DNA of 64,000 nucleotides from Polaribacter sp. Hel1_85. Its GTDB lineage: Bacteria; Bacteroidota; Bacteroidia; Flavobacteriales; Flavobacteriaceae. The stretch is from NCBI RefSeq assembly GCF_000766795.1, contig NZ_JPDS01000002.1, forward strand, positions 439,001 through 503,000, written 5' to 3'. The notes beneath the pieces are model-generated. The model was not told the origin of the DNA, did no database searches, and saw only the letters and a list, made by a program, of their open reading frames with translations. Position 1 is the stretch's first letter. The number at the start of each line of letters is the position of its first letter. Positions 27,504-37,700 of the stretch are shown here, piece after piece. A program made the position numbers and the translations under genes.

Positions 27504-30500
27504 ATGCAAGCAACCAGAAAAGACATAGTTCAGTTTATTAACTTACGCTTAGCTTCTTTAGGACAACCAACATTTAAAGACAAAGAAGACAACTCAGAGA
27601 AATTTTTAGACCCAAAATTTGAAGAACTAACTTCAGGTTTAGTAAAAAGTTTACAAGAAAAATCTAGATTATTATCTGATCATCATTCTCCAGTAGATTC
27701 AAGAATTCAAGCATTTTTAGACGATTATTTAAAAGATGTTTCTTTTGATAAGTCTATTAAACTTCCAAATAACACATTAATATTATCAAAAAAAGGACAA
27801 GCCAGAGAAGTTAGTTTACCACCAGATGGAGACTCTTTTAAAAGCAACTTAGTTACTACAAATAGAGTAAAACAAGGTATTTTAAACAATCCTTTGCACG
27901 ATAAAAGAACTACAAAAGGAACTTTTCATATTGTAGAAGGACCATTACCTGTTCCTTTAGATAAGTTTGAAGTGCCTAAAATAGTTTTAGCACACTTTTT
28001 AAATGCAGCCTTTAATCCTTCTGATGATTTAAAAATATTACCTTTTACATCTAGTCAAGAAGAACAAGCTAAAGTAATGGCTTCAATGTTATTAAGACCA
28101 ATAGTTTGTCCAGAAGTTAAAGGTGTAATTTCTGAGAAATCTTTAGAAGTAAGATTTTTTGTACCTGGAAACTTAGTAAGTAATTTAGACTTTGTAGAAT
28201 CTATTTTTGGAAATGCAGGAGACCCTAATTTAGCTCATAATGATGCTGCTTTAGACCCAGAACATTGGACAGGTCATACAGGTTGTATCGTTTTAGCTCC
28301 TCAATTATTAAAATTAAAGAAGAAAGAAGTTGGTTTACCTCATTTTGATGATGCTACAGAGCGTCAGAGAAAAGACGGTATGTGCTGGAAAGATGAAAGC
28401 GAACTTTATAATAATGGTGGTGCTTTTAAAATTACTTGTAGAGATGACAGAGGTGTTGTAATTACTTTAATTGCAGACAACTACTATGGTTATTCTAAAA
28501 AAGAAATTAAAACTCAAATTAGTTACTCAGCTAACTTATTTGGTTTAGTAGAAGAAGAACATGCAGGTGGTGCAATTGCTTTTGCAAGAAGAGTTATGGG
28601 AGATACTTTAGATGGTAAAGACTATTCTGAGTTCCATAATTTTAAACACACATTTGAAGGCGTTAAGCAACTTTTAGGTGATACTATTGAGGTAAAACCA
28701 GAAAACTACGCAGTAGATAAAAAATACCCAAACATTATTTATATCCCTGAGTTTTCTTATGTAAACACAAATACAAATAGTATTACTTGGATGCATAATA
28801 GCAAAGAGCAAAAATTAACTTTATCTCCTCACAAAACGTATGTTCATCCAACAGGAAATAAATTTAAACTAGAAAAACATAAGTCTGTAAACTTGTGGAG
28901 AATTGTAGATACGTTTGCAGAAGGAGTATTCTGTCATAAACCTTGTACAGTTTCTGGAGGTGGAAAATCTGAAATTTCTAAATCGATGCAAAATGCAATT
29001 ACATATAGTAATTTCAACATCCAAGATATTGAAGAAGATTTCAAAAAAGCTGATGAAATTATAGAATATGTTTATTCTAACCGTTGGAAAGTTAAAGATC
29101 CAAACAGACCAATTTCTAGATCTTTTTTAAGTGAAGAAAGATCTTTAAGTTCAGCTGTTAGATTATTAACTCCATCAGAACAAAATTCAGATGAATTTAA
29201 TGAAATGTTAAACAACATTCCTGTTCATATTCGTTCTTTGGTGTTATTTGTAAAACGTTTATACAGACAAGCTCATGGAGGTTTAAACTGGAAAGAATAC
29301 ATGTCTGTAGAAATTATTAACGGACAAAAAGGTACAGGTCTTTTATATAACAATACTCCTGTTGTAGGTAGTTATGTTCGTGTTGGGTTTAATACTCATG
29401 GAAACTGGATGTTAAATAAATTACGTTCTGACTTTTCTCCAAGTGAAAAAATTCAAACAGAAGATGATATTACAGCATCTATAACAATACCAAGACATCG
29501 ATTAGATCATTTAAATCCAGAATATAAAAATAAGAGTTTAAAAATTCTTACAAACTGTGAAGCTCACTTATTTCAAAGACCAGATGAAGCTGTTGTAAGA
29601 GGTTATGATAAAGGTGCAGAATTAGATTTAGTAACAGAAGGAAGGTTTTTAACAAACTATGAGTTACTTAAAAAAGAAGATGCTATTGCATTATATGAAG
29701 ACACTATAAACTTTGACAAGTACACACAACCTGTACAAGATTTTATAGAAGAAATTGTAAAAAGTGATAAACCAGAAGAGTATTTTGTAGTTCCTTCTCA
29801 TACAAGAATTGTAGATGGAGAACCAACAAAAAATCCTCGTTATTTAGAGCCAAATAAATTTATAACCGAAACTGAAGCTACTTATTTAGCAGATATAGGA
29901 ATTCGTTTAGTAAGAAGAATGTCTCTTAAAGATCCTTTAAATCATGTTGTAAATGCAGTTTTACCAGGAAGAAGAAACAACCCTGTAGACAAGGCTGCTG
30001 GAATAAGACCTTTGGCTGTTTATAGTCCAATTCATTACCAAGAAACTCCAGAATTATTTATGGACTTTATCTGTAGTTTAACAGGTAAATCTCCATCAAC
30101 AACAGGGGCAGGTTCTGAAGGAGCTTTAACAAAAGCACCATTTAACATGTTAACTCCAACAACAGATTTAAATAATGCTTTATTATCTCATATCTTAACA
30201 GAATCTAACGGGTTTAGCACTGCAGCTGGTTATGTTGGAGCAGAAAATAAAATTGACCATGATGTTAGTTTATTAATTCCTGAAATTTGGGCAAGATTAG
30301 AACCAGAAGATAGAGATCCTAATTTCTTAATTAAAAAAGGAGCACTTGAAAAAATTGAAGATTTTGAATTTGAAGGAGAAACTGTTTTAGCAAGTAGATT
30401 AGGTTATAGAATTACTAAAAAATTCTCTTACAGATGTATGAGTAGAATTTTTGATGAACCAACTGCTGTATTTAGCGAAAGAATGCTAAAACCAGAATTA

Positions 30501-30950
30501 CAAGGTTTAGAAGATTATGTAGATGGAATTAAAAACATTACTGAAGCTCAACAAAAAGTTGCTTTAAACTATTTTGAGGATGGAAGTATTGAAGCAGCAA
30601 CTCCACCTTTAAAGATTCTTTTACACATTATGGCGTATGGAAATTATGAAGGAAAACACATTAGTGATCCTGAGTTAAGAAAATACTTTAATAGAGATTA
30701 TGTTGTAAACAGTGATTGGTATAAAGAAAGATTAGTATTAAAACAGCAAAAAGATATTGCTTTTTACACTAAACAAATTCAATACCTTGAAGACTTTATT
30801 GGAAATACTAGAAACAATAAACTAGTTGCTGAAATGAGTATTATAGATCGTTTAGATCAAGTTAAAGAACGTTTAACTGAAGTAAATTCTGCAGAATATG
30901 TAGACCATTTAAATGGAACAATAGGAGCAGATCCATTAAGCAGAAAGTAA
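27504..30950 (+). CDS. Candidate diphosphate-type phosphoenolpyruvate carboxykinase (very large cytosolic protein)
   Basis: 1148 residues, no signal peptide or membrane segment, close to the roughly 1150-residue size of the PPi-type PEPCKs described from Propionibacterium and Entamoeba. A glycine-rich loop CTVSGGGKSEISKS (about residues 482-495) resembles the PEPCK kinase-1 loop; nearby HAGGAIAFARR and GHTGCIVLAPQ may be other active-site segments. PPi-PEPCK interconverts oxaloacetate plus PPi with PEP, CO2 and phosphate. I recognise it from size and overall character, not from a full motif match, so the function is tentative. Transcribed alone between two terminators, with a possible Fnr-like promoter. 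Confidence 0.5.
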   Translation: MQATRKDIVQFINLRLASLGQPTFKDKEDNSEKFLDPKFEELTSGLVKSLQEKSRLLSDHHSPVDSRIQAFLDDYLKDVSFDKSIKLPNNTLILSKKGQAREVSLPPDGDSFKSNLVTTNRVKQGILNNPLHDKRTTKGTFHIVEGPLPVPLDKFEVPKIVLAHFLNAAFNPSDDLKILPFTSSQEEQAKVMASMLLRPIVCPEVKGVISEKSLEVRFFVPGNLVSNLDFVESIFGNAGDPNLAHNDAALDPEHWTGHTGCIVLAPQLLKLKKKEVGLPHFDDATERQRKDGMCWKDESELYNNGGAFKITCRDDRGVVITLIADNYYGYSKKEIKTQISYSANLFGLVEEEHAGGAIAFARRVMGDTLDGKDYSEFHNFKHTFEGVKQLLGDTIEVKPENYAVDKKYPNIIYIPEFSYVNTNTNSITWMHNSKEQKLTLSPHKTYVHPTGNKFKLEKHKSVNLWRIVDTFAEGVFCHKPCTVSGGGKSEISKSMQNAITYSNFNIQDIEEDFKKADEIIEYVYSNRWKVKDPNRPISRSFLSEERSLSSAVRLLTPSEQNSDEFNEMLNNIPVHIRSLVLFVKRLYRQAHGGLNWKEYMSVEIINGQKGTGLLYNNTPVVGSYVRVGFNTHGNWMLNKLRSDFSPSEKIQTEDDITASITIPRHRLDHLNPEYKNKSLKILTNCEAHLFQRPDEAVVRGYDKGAELDLVTEGRFLTNYELLKKEDAIALYEDTINFDKYTQPVQDFIEEIVKSDKPEEYFVVPSHTRIVDGEPTKNPRYLEPNKFITETEATYLADIGIRLVRRMSLKDPLNHVVNAVLPGRRNNPVDKAAGIRPLAVYSPIHYQETPELFMDFICSLTGKSPSTTGAGSEGALTKAPFNMLTPTTDLNNALLSHILTESNGFSTAAGYVGAENKIDHDVSLLIPEIWARLEPEDRDPNFLIKKGALEKIEDFEFEGETVLASRLGYRITKKFSYRCMSRIFDEPTAVFSERMLKPELQGLEDYVDGIKNITEAQQKVALNYFEDGSIEAATPPLKILLHIMAYGNYEGKHISDPELRKYFNRDYVVNSDWYKERLVLKQQKDIAFYTKQIQYLEDFIGNTRNNKLVAEMSIIDRLDQVKERLTEVNSAEYVDHLNGTIGADPLSRK

Positions 30951-30983
30951 AAAAGTAATAGCTAAAAGGCTGTTTTTATTTAA

Positions 30984-31020
30984 ATAAAAAAGGGTATCAC
31001 TTAAAGTTGATACCCTTTTA
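30984..31020. terminator. Bidirectional terminator between convergent genes
   Basis: AAAAGGGTATCA...TGATACCCTTTT hairpin with A and T runs on both sides, between the convergent PEPCK-like gene and the phosphoribosyltransferase gene. Confidence 0.85.
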
Positions 31021-31034
31021 GTTTTTTAAAGCAT

Positions 31035-31673
31035 TTAATTAAAAACTTTGTTGGCTTCTTCTAACAAATAAATTGCCTGTGCATCACTAACTTGATTAAA
31101 ATTTTTATAATAATTTCCTACCGCATTAAAATCATGTGGTTGCTTAAGACAAATAACCTCATCTAAATAAGGAGAACGTTTTAGTTTTTCTATTGCTGAT
31201 GATTGAGCAACTGGAATTGCAACAATTATTTTAGCAGGATTTTCATTTTTAACTAACTCTATTGTAACCAAAATGGTATTTCCTGTCCCAATTCCATCAT
31301 CAACAATAATTACAGTTTTTCCTTTAATATTTTGAGGAGAAACATTTGCATAAAATTTTTGAAGTCTGTTTTTTAAAGTTTCTCGAACGTTATCAATTTC
31401 ATTAATAATATATTCGTCAGAAACACTTTCAGAACCATAACCTAAAACAGAGTTTTTTAAACTAACAGCACCAATTGCGTATTCTTTTTTAGTTGGATGT
31501 CCTATTTTCTTTGTTAACACAATATCTAAAGGTACATTTAACTCTTTAGAAACTACATAACCCAAAGGAAGACCTCCTCTTGGAATAGCTAATACAACAA
31601 CATTTTCACCTTTAAAATGAAGTAGTTTTTTTACAAGTAATTCTGCAGCCTCAATTCTATCTCTAAACATCAT
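31035..31673 (-). CDS. Phosphoribosyltransferase-domain protein
   Basis: 212 residues. Type I PRTase fold: the PRPP loop is VIIVDDGIGTGNTI, and IPRGGLPLGYVV is the PPi loop. This subfamily lacks a known base substrate and is often fused to, or beside, an alpha/beta hydrolase, as here: its ATG follows the hydrolase TAA directly. To my recollection such pairs or fusions belong to the hypoxia (DosR) regulon of mycobacteria together with universal stress proteins. Translation may suffer from the frameshift in the upstream gene. Confidence 0.85.
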   Translation of the reverse strand: MMFRDRIEAAELLVKKLLHFKGENVVVLAIPRGGLPLGYVVSKELNVPLDIVLTKKIGHPTKKEYAIGAVSLKNSVLGYGSESVSDEYIINEIDNVRETLKNRLQKFYANVSPQNIKGKTVIIVDDGIGTGNTILVTIELVKNENPAKIIVAIPVAQSSAIEKLKRSPYLDEVICLKQPHDFNAVGNYYKNFNQVSDAQAIYLLEEANKVFN

Positions 31674-32323
31674 TTAATTTTTTAAATATTTACTAAACCA
31701 ATCTATTGTTAATTTAGTTACCTCTTCTAGTTTTCCATATTCTTCAAAAAGGTGTGATGCATTTTGAACGATTTCAATTTTCTTTTCACATTCTAATTTA
31801 CTGTAAGCAATACGATTTAACTCAATTACAACATCATCCCAACCACCAACTATAAAAAGTGTAGGAGACTTTACTTTACTTAAATCTTTACCTGCTAAAT
31901 CTGTTCTTCCACCTCTTGAAACAACCGCTTTTATTGAATTTCCAAAATATGCTGCTGCTTTTAAAGCTGATGCACTTCTTGTACTTGCACAAAATACCCA
32001 ATATCATTAATAGTTAAAGTTGAATAATTATTTTTAAGCCATTGGGTAACTCTAATTAATCTTTCTGTTAATAAAACAATATCAAATCTATTTTCATAAA
32101 CAGTATCTTCTTTTTCTGTTAACAAATCGAAAAGTAATGTTCCAAATCTTTTTTTATTAATTAGTTTAGCTACAAAATTATTTCTTGGACTCAAATGGCT
32201 GCTTCCACTTCCATGAGAAAAAACTACAATCCCTCTTACATTTTCAGGAATCGTTAAAATTCCATTAAGACTTACATCTCCTAAATCAATTTCAATTTTT
32301 TTAGTTGTTTCAATCAGTTCCAT
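31674..32323 (-). pseudogene. Alpha/beta hydrolase (dienelactone hydrolase-like), frameshifted
   Basis: The first frame (31961-32323) gives 120 residues with a clear hydrolase start: GIVVFSHGSGSSHLSPRNN and WLKNNYSTLTINDIGYF, then junk to a stop. The rest continues in another frame as ASTRSASALKAAAYFG, VVSRGGRTDLAG, SPTLFIVGGWDDVV and NASHLFEE, ending at 31674. One base is missing after GYF (near 32004); restoring a G gives GYFGASTRSAS. In the family the nucleophile elbow reads GASTG, so R also replaces a glycine next to the serine. Either a decayed gene or a sequencing error plus divergence. Confidence 0.8.
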
Positions 32324-32339
32324 ATCTCGGAGTTTATTG

Positions 32340-32383
32340 TAAAACTACATATCTAAAATTACTTTCGAAATAACATAGATCAT
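32340..32383 (-). promoter_or_regulatory. Fnr-like dyad and -7 box before the hydrolase/PRTase pair
   Basis: On the minus strand ATGATCTATGTTAT (32370-32383) is a near match to ATGAnnTAnnTCAT. The box TAGTTTTA (32340-32347) starts 29 bases after the dyad centre, and the ATG at 32323 follows 16 bases later. Confidence 0.6.
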
Positions 32384-32586
32384 TAACAATCAGTATCTAG
32401 TGAATAAAAAATATATTTTACATGATTAAAACCAATAAGTTATAGTGGAAAAAAGTATTATAAAAAGGGAAAAATAGATTGAAAATCTTTTAAAGTTTTC
32501 TTTTAATTAAATTTAATCTAAGAATATTTTTTGGAAATGTTATCATAAAGAAGACAACTTAACTGCTTAAAAATAATTGATGGCAA

Positions 32587-32763
32587 TTATGAAGCAAGTT
32601 TTAATAAAATATTTGGACATCTTTTACAATTGACACCTTTCTTTTTGTACTTATTGCAACAGCTACTTTTAGGTTTTATGCAATTTGTACTACAAATACT
32701 ATCACAGACAGCTGTGTTCTGTAAAACAATGGAAGTATCTTTTGGTTTATAAAAAATAATCAT
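32587..32763 (-). CDS. Small cysteine-rich protein, 58 residues
   Basis: An unlisted short frame in the 545-base space 32324-32869. It starts MIIFYKPKDTSIV and has seven cysteines at 20, 24, 28, 35, 36, 46 and 49 in a C-x3-C-x3-C-x6-CC-x9-C-x2-C pattern with KYKKKG between. The non-random cysteine spacing and lysine content argue it is real. A hydrophobic stretch continues upstream (LIFAIYLFL) to a stop that falls inside an inverted repeat, so the true start may have been lost. Likely exported or metal-binding; function unknown. The rest of the space holds the Fnr-like promoter and an inverted repeat. Confidence 0.55.
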   Translation of the reverse strand: MIIFYKPKDTSIVLQNTAVCDSICSTNCIKPKSSCCNKYKKKGVNCKRCPNILLKLAS

Positions 32764-32789
32764 TAGAAATAAATATATTGCAAATATAA

Positions 32790-32834
32790 GCGTTTATTTA
32801 GAATAAATAAAAATAAAGAAATCTAAATAAACGC
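32790..32834. repeat. 13-base inverted repeat between two small genes
   Basis: GCGTTTATTTAGA (32790-32802) and TCTAAATAAACGC (32822-32834) are perfectly complementary around a 19-base spacer. It lies 36 bases after the membrane-protein stop at 32870 and just before the Cys-rich frame. No T-run follows on either side, so it is not a classic terminator. Confidence 0.6.
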
Positions 32835-32869
32835 AGATTAATCGGAATTTACTTTAATAATGTAAAAAA

Positions 32870-33163
32870 TTACAACTTATAAAGAAAGTTTGGACAAAAT
32901 ATTGGCAGTACAAAAAAGATTAAAATCATTAATAAAAACATCCAAACTAATCCCATTATAAGTGGATAAGCTATAGTGTAACTTTTTAACTTAGGATTGA
33001 TAGAATGTGCTAACAAGCCATGTAATCCACCACTAAAAAGAAAAAAAACAAAACCAAGAGCTACTGAAATAAATAGCACAGAATGAGCATCTTTTATTGT
33101 GTAAAGAAAACCACCTAAAACTAAAGAAACAACAATTATTATTCTATATATTTTTCTTTCCAT
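32870..33163 (-). CDS. Small inner-membrane protein, unknown function
   Basis: 97 residues with three hydrophobic segments (about 6-22, 27-48 and 66-90). No family recognised. It follows the universal stress protein gene by 31 bases on the same strand, so it is probably its operon partner and shares its Fnr-like promoter. Confidence 0.6.
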   Translation of the reverse strand: MERKIYRIIIVVSLVLGGFLYTIKDAHSVLFISVALGFVFFLFSGGLHGLLAHSINPKLKSYTIAYPLIMGLVWMFLLMILIFFVLPIFCPNFLYKL

Positions 33164-33194
33164 TTTATTAATATTTTAGTTATATCAAAACATT

Positions 33195-34040
33195 TTATAA
33201 TCGATTTTCATTAAAACTCATCAAAGGAACATTACCTAAGGTTTCCATTTTTTTCACTAAATCTATATGAAATAGCATATTCATTATTCCTTTAGAATTT
33301 CTTTCTAACATTGCAACCATATCTGCATTTTTATCTTCTAGATAAGATGACAAAGCATCGAAAATATTGTCAGAAAATATGATTTCAACATCAATATTAT
33401 CATATTCTATTTTTTCATTTAATAATTCTGTAAACCATTCCATTTTACGTATTTCTTCATCATCCTCTTTTAAAGAAATATGAACTATTTTTATGGTAGC
33501 ATTAAATGGTTTAGCAATACTTACTAAATTATAAATTGCAGAGATATCATATTTTTCAAAATCTGAAGCATAAACAATTGTATCTAAATTTTTTACATTT
33601 TGTACTTTTGGAACTGTTAACACAGGGCAAGGTGCTTTTTCAATAAGTTTTTTTGCTGTATTTCCTAAAAGTAACTCTTTCAATACTTTTTCACTTTTAG
33701 TTCCAGTAATTATTAAATCTGCATTTAAATTATTTGCTTTTTTCATAATTCCATTTACAATGGATTTATCTTCAATTGCATCAAAGCTTAAATCTACTTC
33801 ATCTATATCACCTTCATAATGTTTTGTGCAAAAATCAACTAACATATCATGATGTGTTTTGTAAGATTTTTCTTCAAGATTTTCATAAGGTTCTTTCAAT
33901 TCTTTACTAAAAATTGTTGGATAATCGAAAACATGAACTACAAACAAACTTGCATTTAATTTTTCACTTAAATTAAAAGCATATTTTAATGCTGGAACTG
34001 CATTTTCTGAATAATCTGTAGCGTGCAATATTCTTTTCAT
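33195..34040 (-). CDS. Universal stress protein, two tandem Usp domains
   Basis: 281 residues. Domain 1 (about 1-142) starts KRILHATDYSENAVPALKYA and ends with TGTKSEKVLKELLLGNTAKKLIEKAPCPVLTVP, which carries the glycine pattern for ATP binding. Domain 2 (about 148-281) starts DTIVYASDFEKYD and lacks that glycine pattern. Usp proteins help cells survive growth arrest and low oxygen; Fnr/Anr control of usp genes is known in other bacteria, matching the promoter dyad seen here. Confidence 0.9.
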   Translation of the reverse strand: MKRILHATDYSENAVPALKYAFNLSEKLNASLFVVHVFDYPTIFSKELKEPYENLEEKSYKTHHDMLVDFCTKHYEGDIDEVDLSFDAIEDKSIVNGIMKKANNLNADLIITGTKSEKVLKELLLGNTAKKLIEKAPCPVLTVPKVQNVKNLDTIVYASDFEKYDISAIYNLVSIAKPFNATIKIVHISLKEDDEEIRKMEWFTELLNEKIEYDNIDVEIIFSDNIFDALSSYLEDKNADMVAMLERNSKGIMNMLFHIDLVKKMETLGNVPLMSFNENRL

Positions 34041-34068
34041 CTTGTAGAATTTTAAGGCTTTTATAACC

Positions 34069-34112
34069 CAAATTTAGTCATCTTATATAGATTATAAAAT
34101 GATAAATATCAA
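34069..34112 (-). promoter_or_regulatory. Fnr-like dyad and -7 box before the usp gene
   Basis: Minus strand: TTGATATTTATCAT (34099-34112), close to the classic Fnr box TTGAT-N4-ATCAA. The -7 box TAAATTTG (34069-34076) starts 29 bases after the dyad centre, 28 bases before the ATG. Confidence 0.7.
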
Positions 34113-34134
34113 CTTACTAAACATTAAATTCAAT

Positions 34135-34182
34135 CAAAAAAGTGAACTCTGAATAAAAATAAATTTTTATCCAAAGTTCACT
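34135..34182 (-). terminator. Terminator of the RND efflux operon
   Basis: Long inverted repeat AGTGAACT...AGTTCACT extended by ATAAAAAT/ATTTTTAT, nearly 20 paired bases (34141-34182), then a T-run on the minus strand. Lies 27 bases after the DUF2892 gene. Confidence 0.75.
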
Positions 34183-34208
34183 CATGCTCTACTTTATTCT
34201 TAAGTAAA

Positions 34209-34394
34209 TTACTTTTTTATACCTAATTTAACTAAAATAGTTTCTAATAAACACCATTTTGTAAAAGCAGATTGAATTAAGTTTACTCCAATAAACACTC
34301 CAAACCACATCCATTTTTGGTCTACATAATAGGTTAATGCTATACTTAACAAAACCATAAATCCTACTATAACTCTAAAATATTTATTTAACAT
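34209..34394 (-). CDS. DUF2892 (YgaP-like) small membrane protein
   Basis: 61 residues, two hydrophobic segments (about 5-22 and 29-44) and the family end FTKWCLLETILVKLG. This is the membrane part found in the rhodanese YgaP, here without the rhodanese domain. Such proteins often sit near sulfur-handling genes. Last gene of the RND operon. Confidence 0.8.
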   Translation of the reverse strand: MLNKYFRVIVGFMVLLSIALTYYVDQKWMWFGVFIGVNLIQSAFTKWCLLETILVKLGIKK

Positions 34395-34414
34395 TTTTTA
34401 TTATTATTTTTTGT

Positions 34415-34720
34415 TTATATAAATCGTTCAACCGGTACAACAATTGCTTTTACAGGGTTATTCGTTTCTAAATTATTATTAAACTCTTTAATTATAGTAA
34501 ACAAACCATCAATTTTTTCTTTATTAGTAAAAGAGAAAAACATAATAGATTCGTTGCCACTTTTACCTGCAGAAAACCAATTAGCTGCCATTAATAATGA
34601 AGGTGCATTTTTATAGCCATCAATATCTGAACTACTAAAGTTTTCAATATTTGCTTTTTTGAAGATTTTTAAAACATCTTCTTGAAACTCTTCTACTGCT
34701 GTAACTATTACTAATTTCAT
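34415..34720 (-). CDS. Small PII-like protein attached to an RND operon
   Basis: 101 residues, soluble. MKLVIVTAVEEFQEDVLKIFKKA and the final KAIVVPVERFI fit a ferredoxin-like, PII/CutA-style fold, and related small proteins often follow RND permease genes. It may sense a small molecule or metal and tune the pump; this is inference. Lies 39 bases after the RND permease gene; a short repeat fragment (family 2) sits between them. Confidence 0.55.
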   Translation of the reverse strand: MKLVIVTAVEEFQEDVLKIFKKANIENFSSSDIDGYKNAPSLLMAANWFSAGKSGNESIMFFSFTNKEKIDGLFTIIKEFNNNLETNNPVKAIVVPVERFI

Positions 34721-34734
34721 GATTTTTTATTTTT

Positions 34735-34757
34735 ATGTTCGTTCGAACGCAGTCGAG
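34735..34757 (+). repeat. Short fragment of the family 2 repeat
   Basis: TTCGAACGCAGTCGAGAAC resembles one arm of the flavobacterial GAGCGnAGTCGA palindromic repeats, of which a full-length relative lies at 57854-57943. It is in the 39-base space between the RND permease and the PII-like gene. Confidence 0.5.
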
Positions 34758-34759
34758 AA

Positions 34760-37700
34760 CTATTTATAATTTTTCTTTTCTATCATATAATATACCAATG
34801 GCACAACCAATAATGTTAATACGGTTGAAACAATTGTACCACCCATTAATGAAATTGCCAATCCTTGAAAAATTGGATCAAAAAGAATAACAAATGCTCC
34901 AATTACAACTGTACCTGCAGTTAGTAAAATAGGTGTTGTTCTAACCGCTCCTGCTTCTATTGCTGCCTGTTTTAAAGGCACTCCTTCTTCTAGTCTTAAA
35001 TTGATGAAATCTATCAACAGAACCGAGTTTCTCACCATAATTCCTGCCAAAGCAATCATTCCAATAAATGAAGTTGCCGTAAAAAATGCTCCCATAATCC
35101 AGTGGCCTAAAATAATTCCGATTAATGAAAGTGGTATAGCAACCATCATTACAACTGGTGCTTTAAAGTTTTGAAACCAACCAACAATTAAAATATAAAT
35201 CAAAATAATTGCACCTAAAAAAGCGATTCCTAAATCTCTAAATACTTCTAAGGTAATTTGCCATTCTCCATCCCATTTTACAGTATAATCATCTTCAAAA
35301 TCTGGCTGACCTAAATACATTTCATTTAATTTATAACCTTCAGGAAGTTCTATTTTGTTCAATTTTTCTTCCATTCCTAAAATTGCATATGCAGGACTTT
35401 CTAATTCTCCAGCCATATCTGCCATTACATAAACAACACGTTTTTGATTTTTTCTGAAAATACTTTTTTCTGCAATAGTTTCTTTAATTTCAACTAAATC
35501 TGCAATAGGAACCATAATTCCCAATTTCGATTTTACTTTTAATTGAGAAATATCAGAAATTGTAGATTTTTCTTTTTCATCTAAACTCAATACCAAACCA
35601 ACTTGATTTACAGCATCTTCATCATACAAATTTGTAATTGGGCTGTTAGATAAAGCCATATTCATGGTGTAAGCAATTTGTTGAGGAGCAACTCCATACA
35701 ACATTGCTTTTTCCTTATCTATTTCAAATTGATATTCTTTTTGATCAGCTTCAACCATTAAATCCACATCAACTACATCATCTGTATTATTTAAAATATT
35801 CTGAACACTATTTGCTACTTCAATTTGCTTTTTATAATCTGGTCCATATACTTCAGCAACAATTGTTGATAAAACTGGAGGTCCAGGTGGCACCTCAACT
35901 AATTTTACATTAGCATTGTATTTTTTAGCAATTTTCTGAATTTCTGGTCTTAATAATTTTGCAATTCCATGACTTTGAATATCTCTTTCAGCTTTATCAA
36001 CCAAATTCACTTGTATATCTGCCATATTAGATCCACCACGTAAATCATAATGACGTACTAAACCATTAAAAGTAATTGGAGCAGAAGTACCAATATAATT
36101 TTGGTAATTCACTACTTCTGGTCTTGTAGATAAATACTGAGCAATTTCTTGAGTTACAACTCCTGTTCTTTCTAAAGTTGTACCTTCTGGCATATCAACT
36201 ACAACCTGAAACTCGTTTTTATTATCAAAAGGTAACATTTTTACAGCAACAGAATTCGTGAAAAACAACACCATTGTTGCCATTAACACAAAGAATGTTC
36301 CTCCTAAAAACAACCATCTTTTAGTTTTATTTTCAATTAAAGGTCTTTCAAACTTGTTATAAACTTTATAAATAAAAGTTTCTTCTAAAGGTTTTTCTAC
36401 TTTCTCTTCTCCTCCTTTTTTATCTTTTTCTCTTAAGAAAATATATCCTAAATATGGTGTAATTGTTAAAGCTACAAATAATGATAAAATCATTGCAATT
36501 GAAGCTCCAATTGGCATTGGTGCCATATAAGGCCCCATTAAACCAGACACAAAAGCCATTGGTAAAACAGAAGCAATTACTGTAAATGTTGCTAAAATTG
36601 TTGGATTCCCAACCTCGTTAATTGCATATAAAGCTGCTTGTTTAAAAGGCAGACGTTTCATTTTAAAATGCCTGTGCATGTTTTCTGCAATAATAATGGA
36701 ATCATCCACTACAATACCAGTTACAAAAACCAATGCAAACAATGTAATTCTGTTTAAGGTATAATCTAACATATAATAACTTAACAGCGTTAAAGCAAAT
36801 GTAATTGGTACAGATAAAAACACTACCAATCCACCACGCCAACCCATTGCTAGCATAACAACCAACGTTACAGCAAAGATAGAGCCAATAAGATGTAACA
36901 ACAATTCTGATACTTTATGAGAAGCTGTTTCACCATAATTTCTTGTCACTTCTACATGAACATCATCTGGAATTAAAGTTGTACGTAAATGAGCAACTTT
37001 ATCTAAAACTACTTCTGCAATTTTCATTGCATCTGCTCCTTTTCTCTTGGCAACAGAAATTGTTACTGCAGGATATTCAGATTTATATGTTTGTGATTTA
37101 TCACTTGCTTGTCCAAAACCTAAAGACACATAATTTTGTGGAATTTCTGGTCCATCAACAATGCTTGCAATCTGTTTTAAATAAATTGGTTGATTTTGTT
37201 GCACGCCAACCACCAAATTTTCTACATCTGTTACAGAAGCTAAAAACTTACCTGTATTTACTAAAAATTCAGTATCGTTTTTATCAAAACTACCCGAACT
37301 TAATTGTGTATTGTTGGCTTTTATCATTTCAGAAACAGATAAAAAATCCAATCCACTAGCAGCCAATTTATCCTTATCTAAAACAACTCTTAACTGACGG
37401 TTTCTTCCTCCAATTTTATGCGTAATAGAAACATCATTTACTTTCTTAATTTCAGTTTCTAGCTCTTGCGCCATTTGGCTAATTTGATAATCATTGTAGT
37501 TTTCACTCCACAATGTTAAACCCAACATTGGTACATCATCAATAGCACGTGTTTTAACTAATGGGAACGTTACACCTGCTGGCATTTGGTCCATATGTTT
37601 GTTAATTTCATTATACAATTTCACAAACGAACGCTCTATATCTTCGCCAACGTAAAACTGCACAATTACCATTGCTTTTTCATTCATAGCAGTAGCATAC

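Noticed and set aside
36943..37359. Plus-strand frame of 138 codons opposite the RND permease
   Set aside because: Leucine/histidine-rich shadow of a strongly conserved gene.
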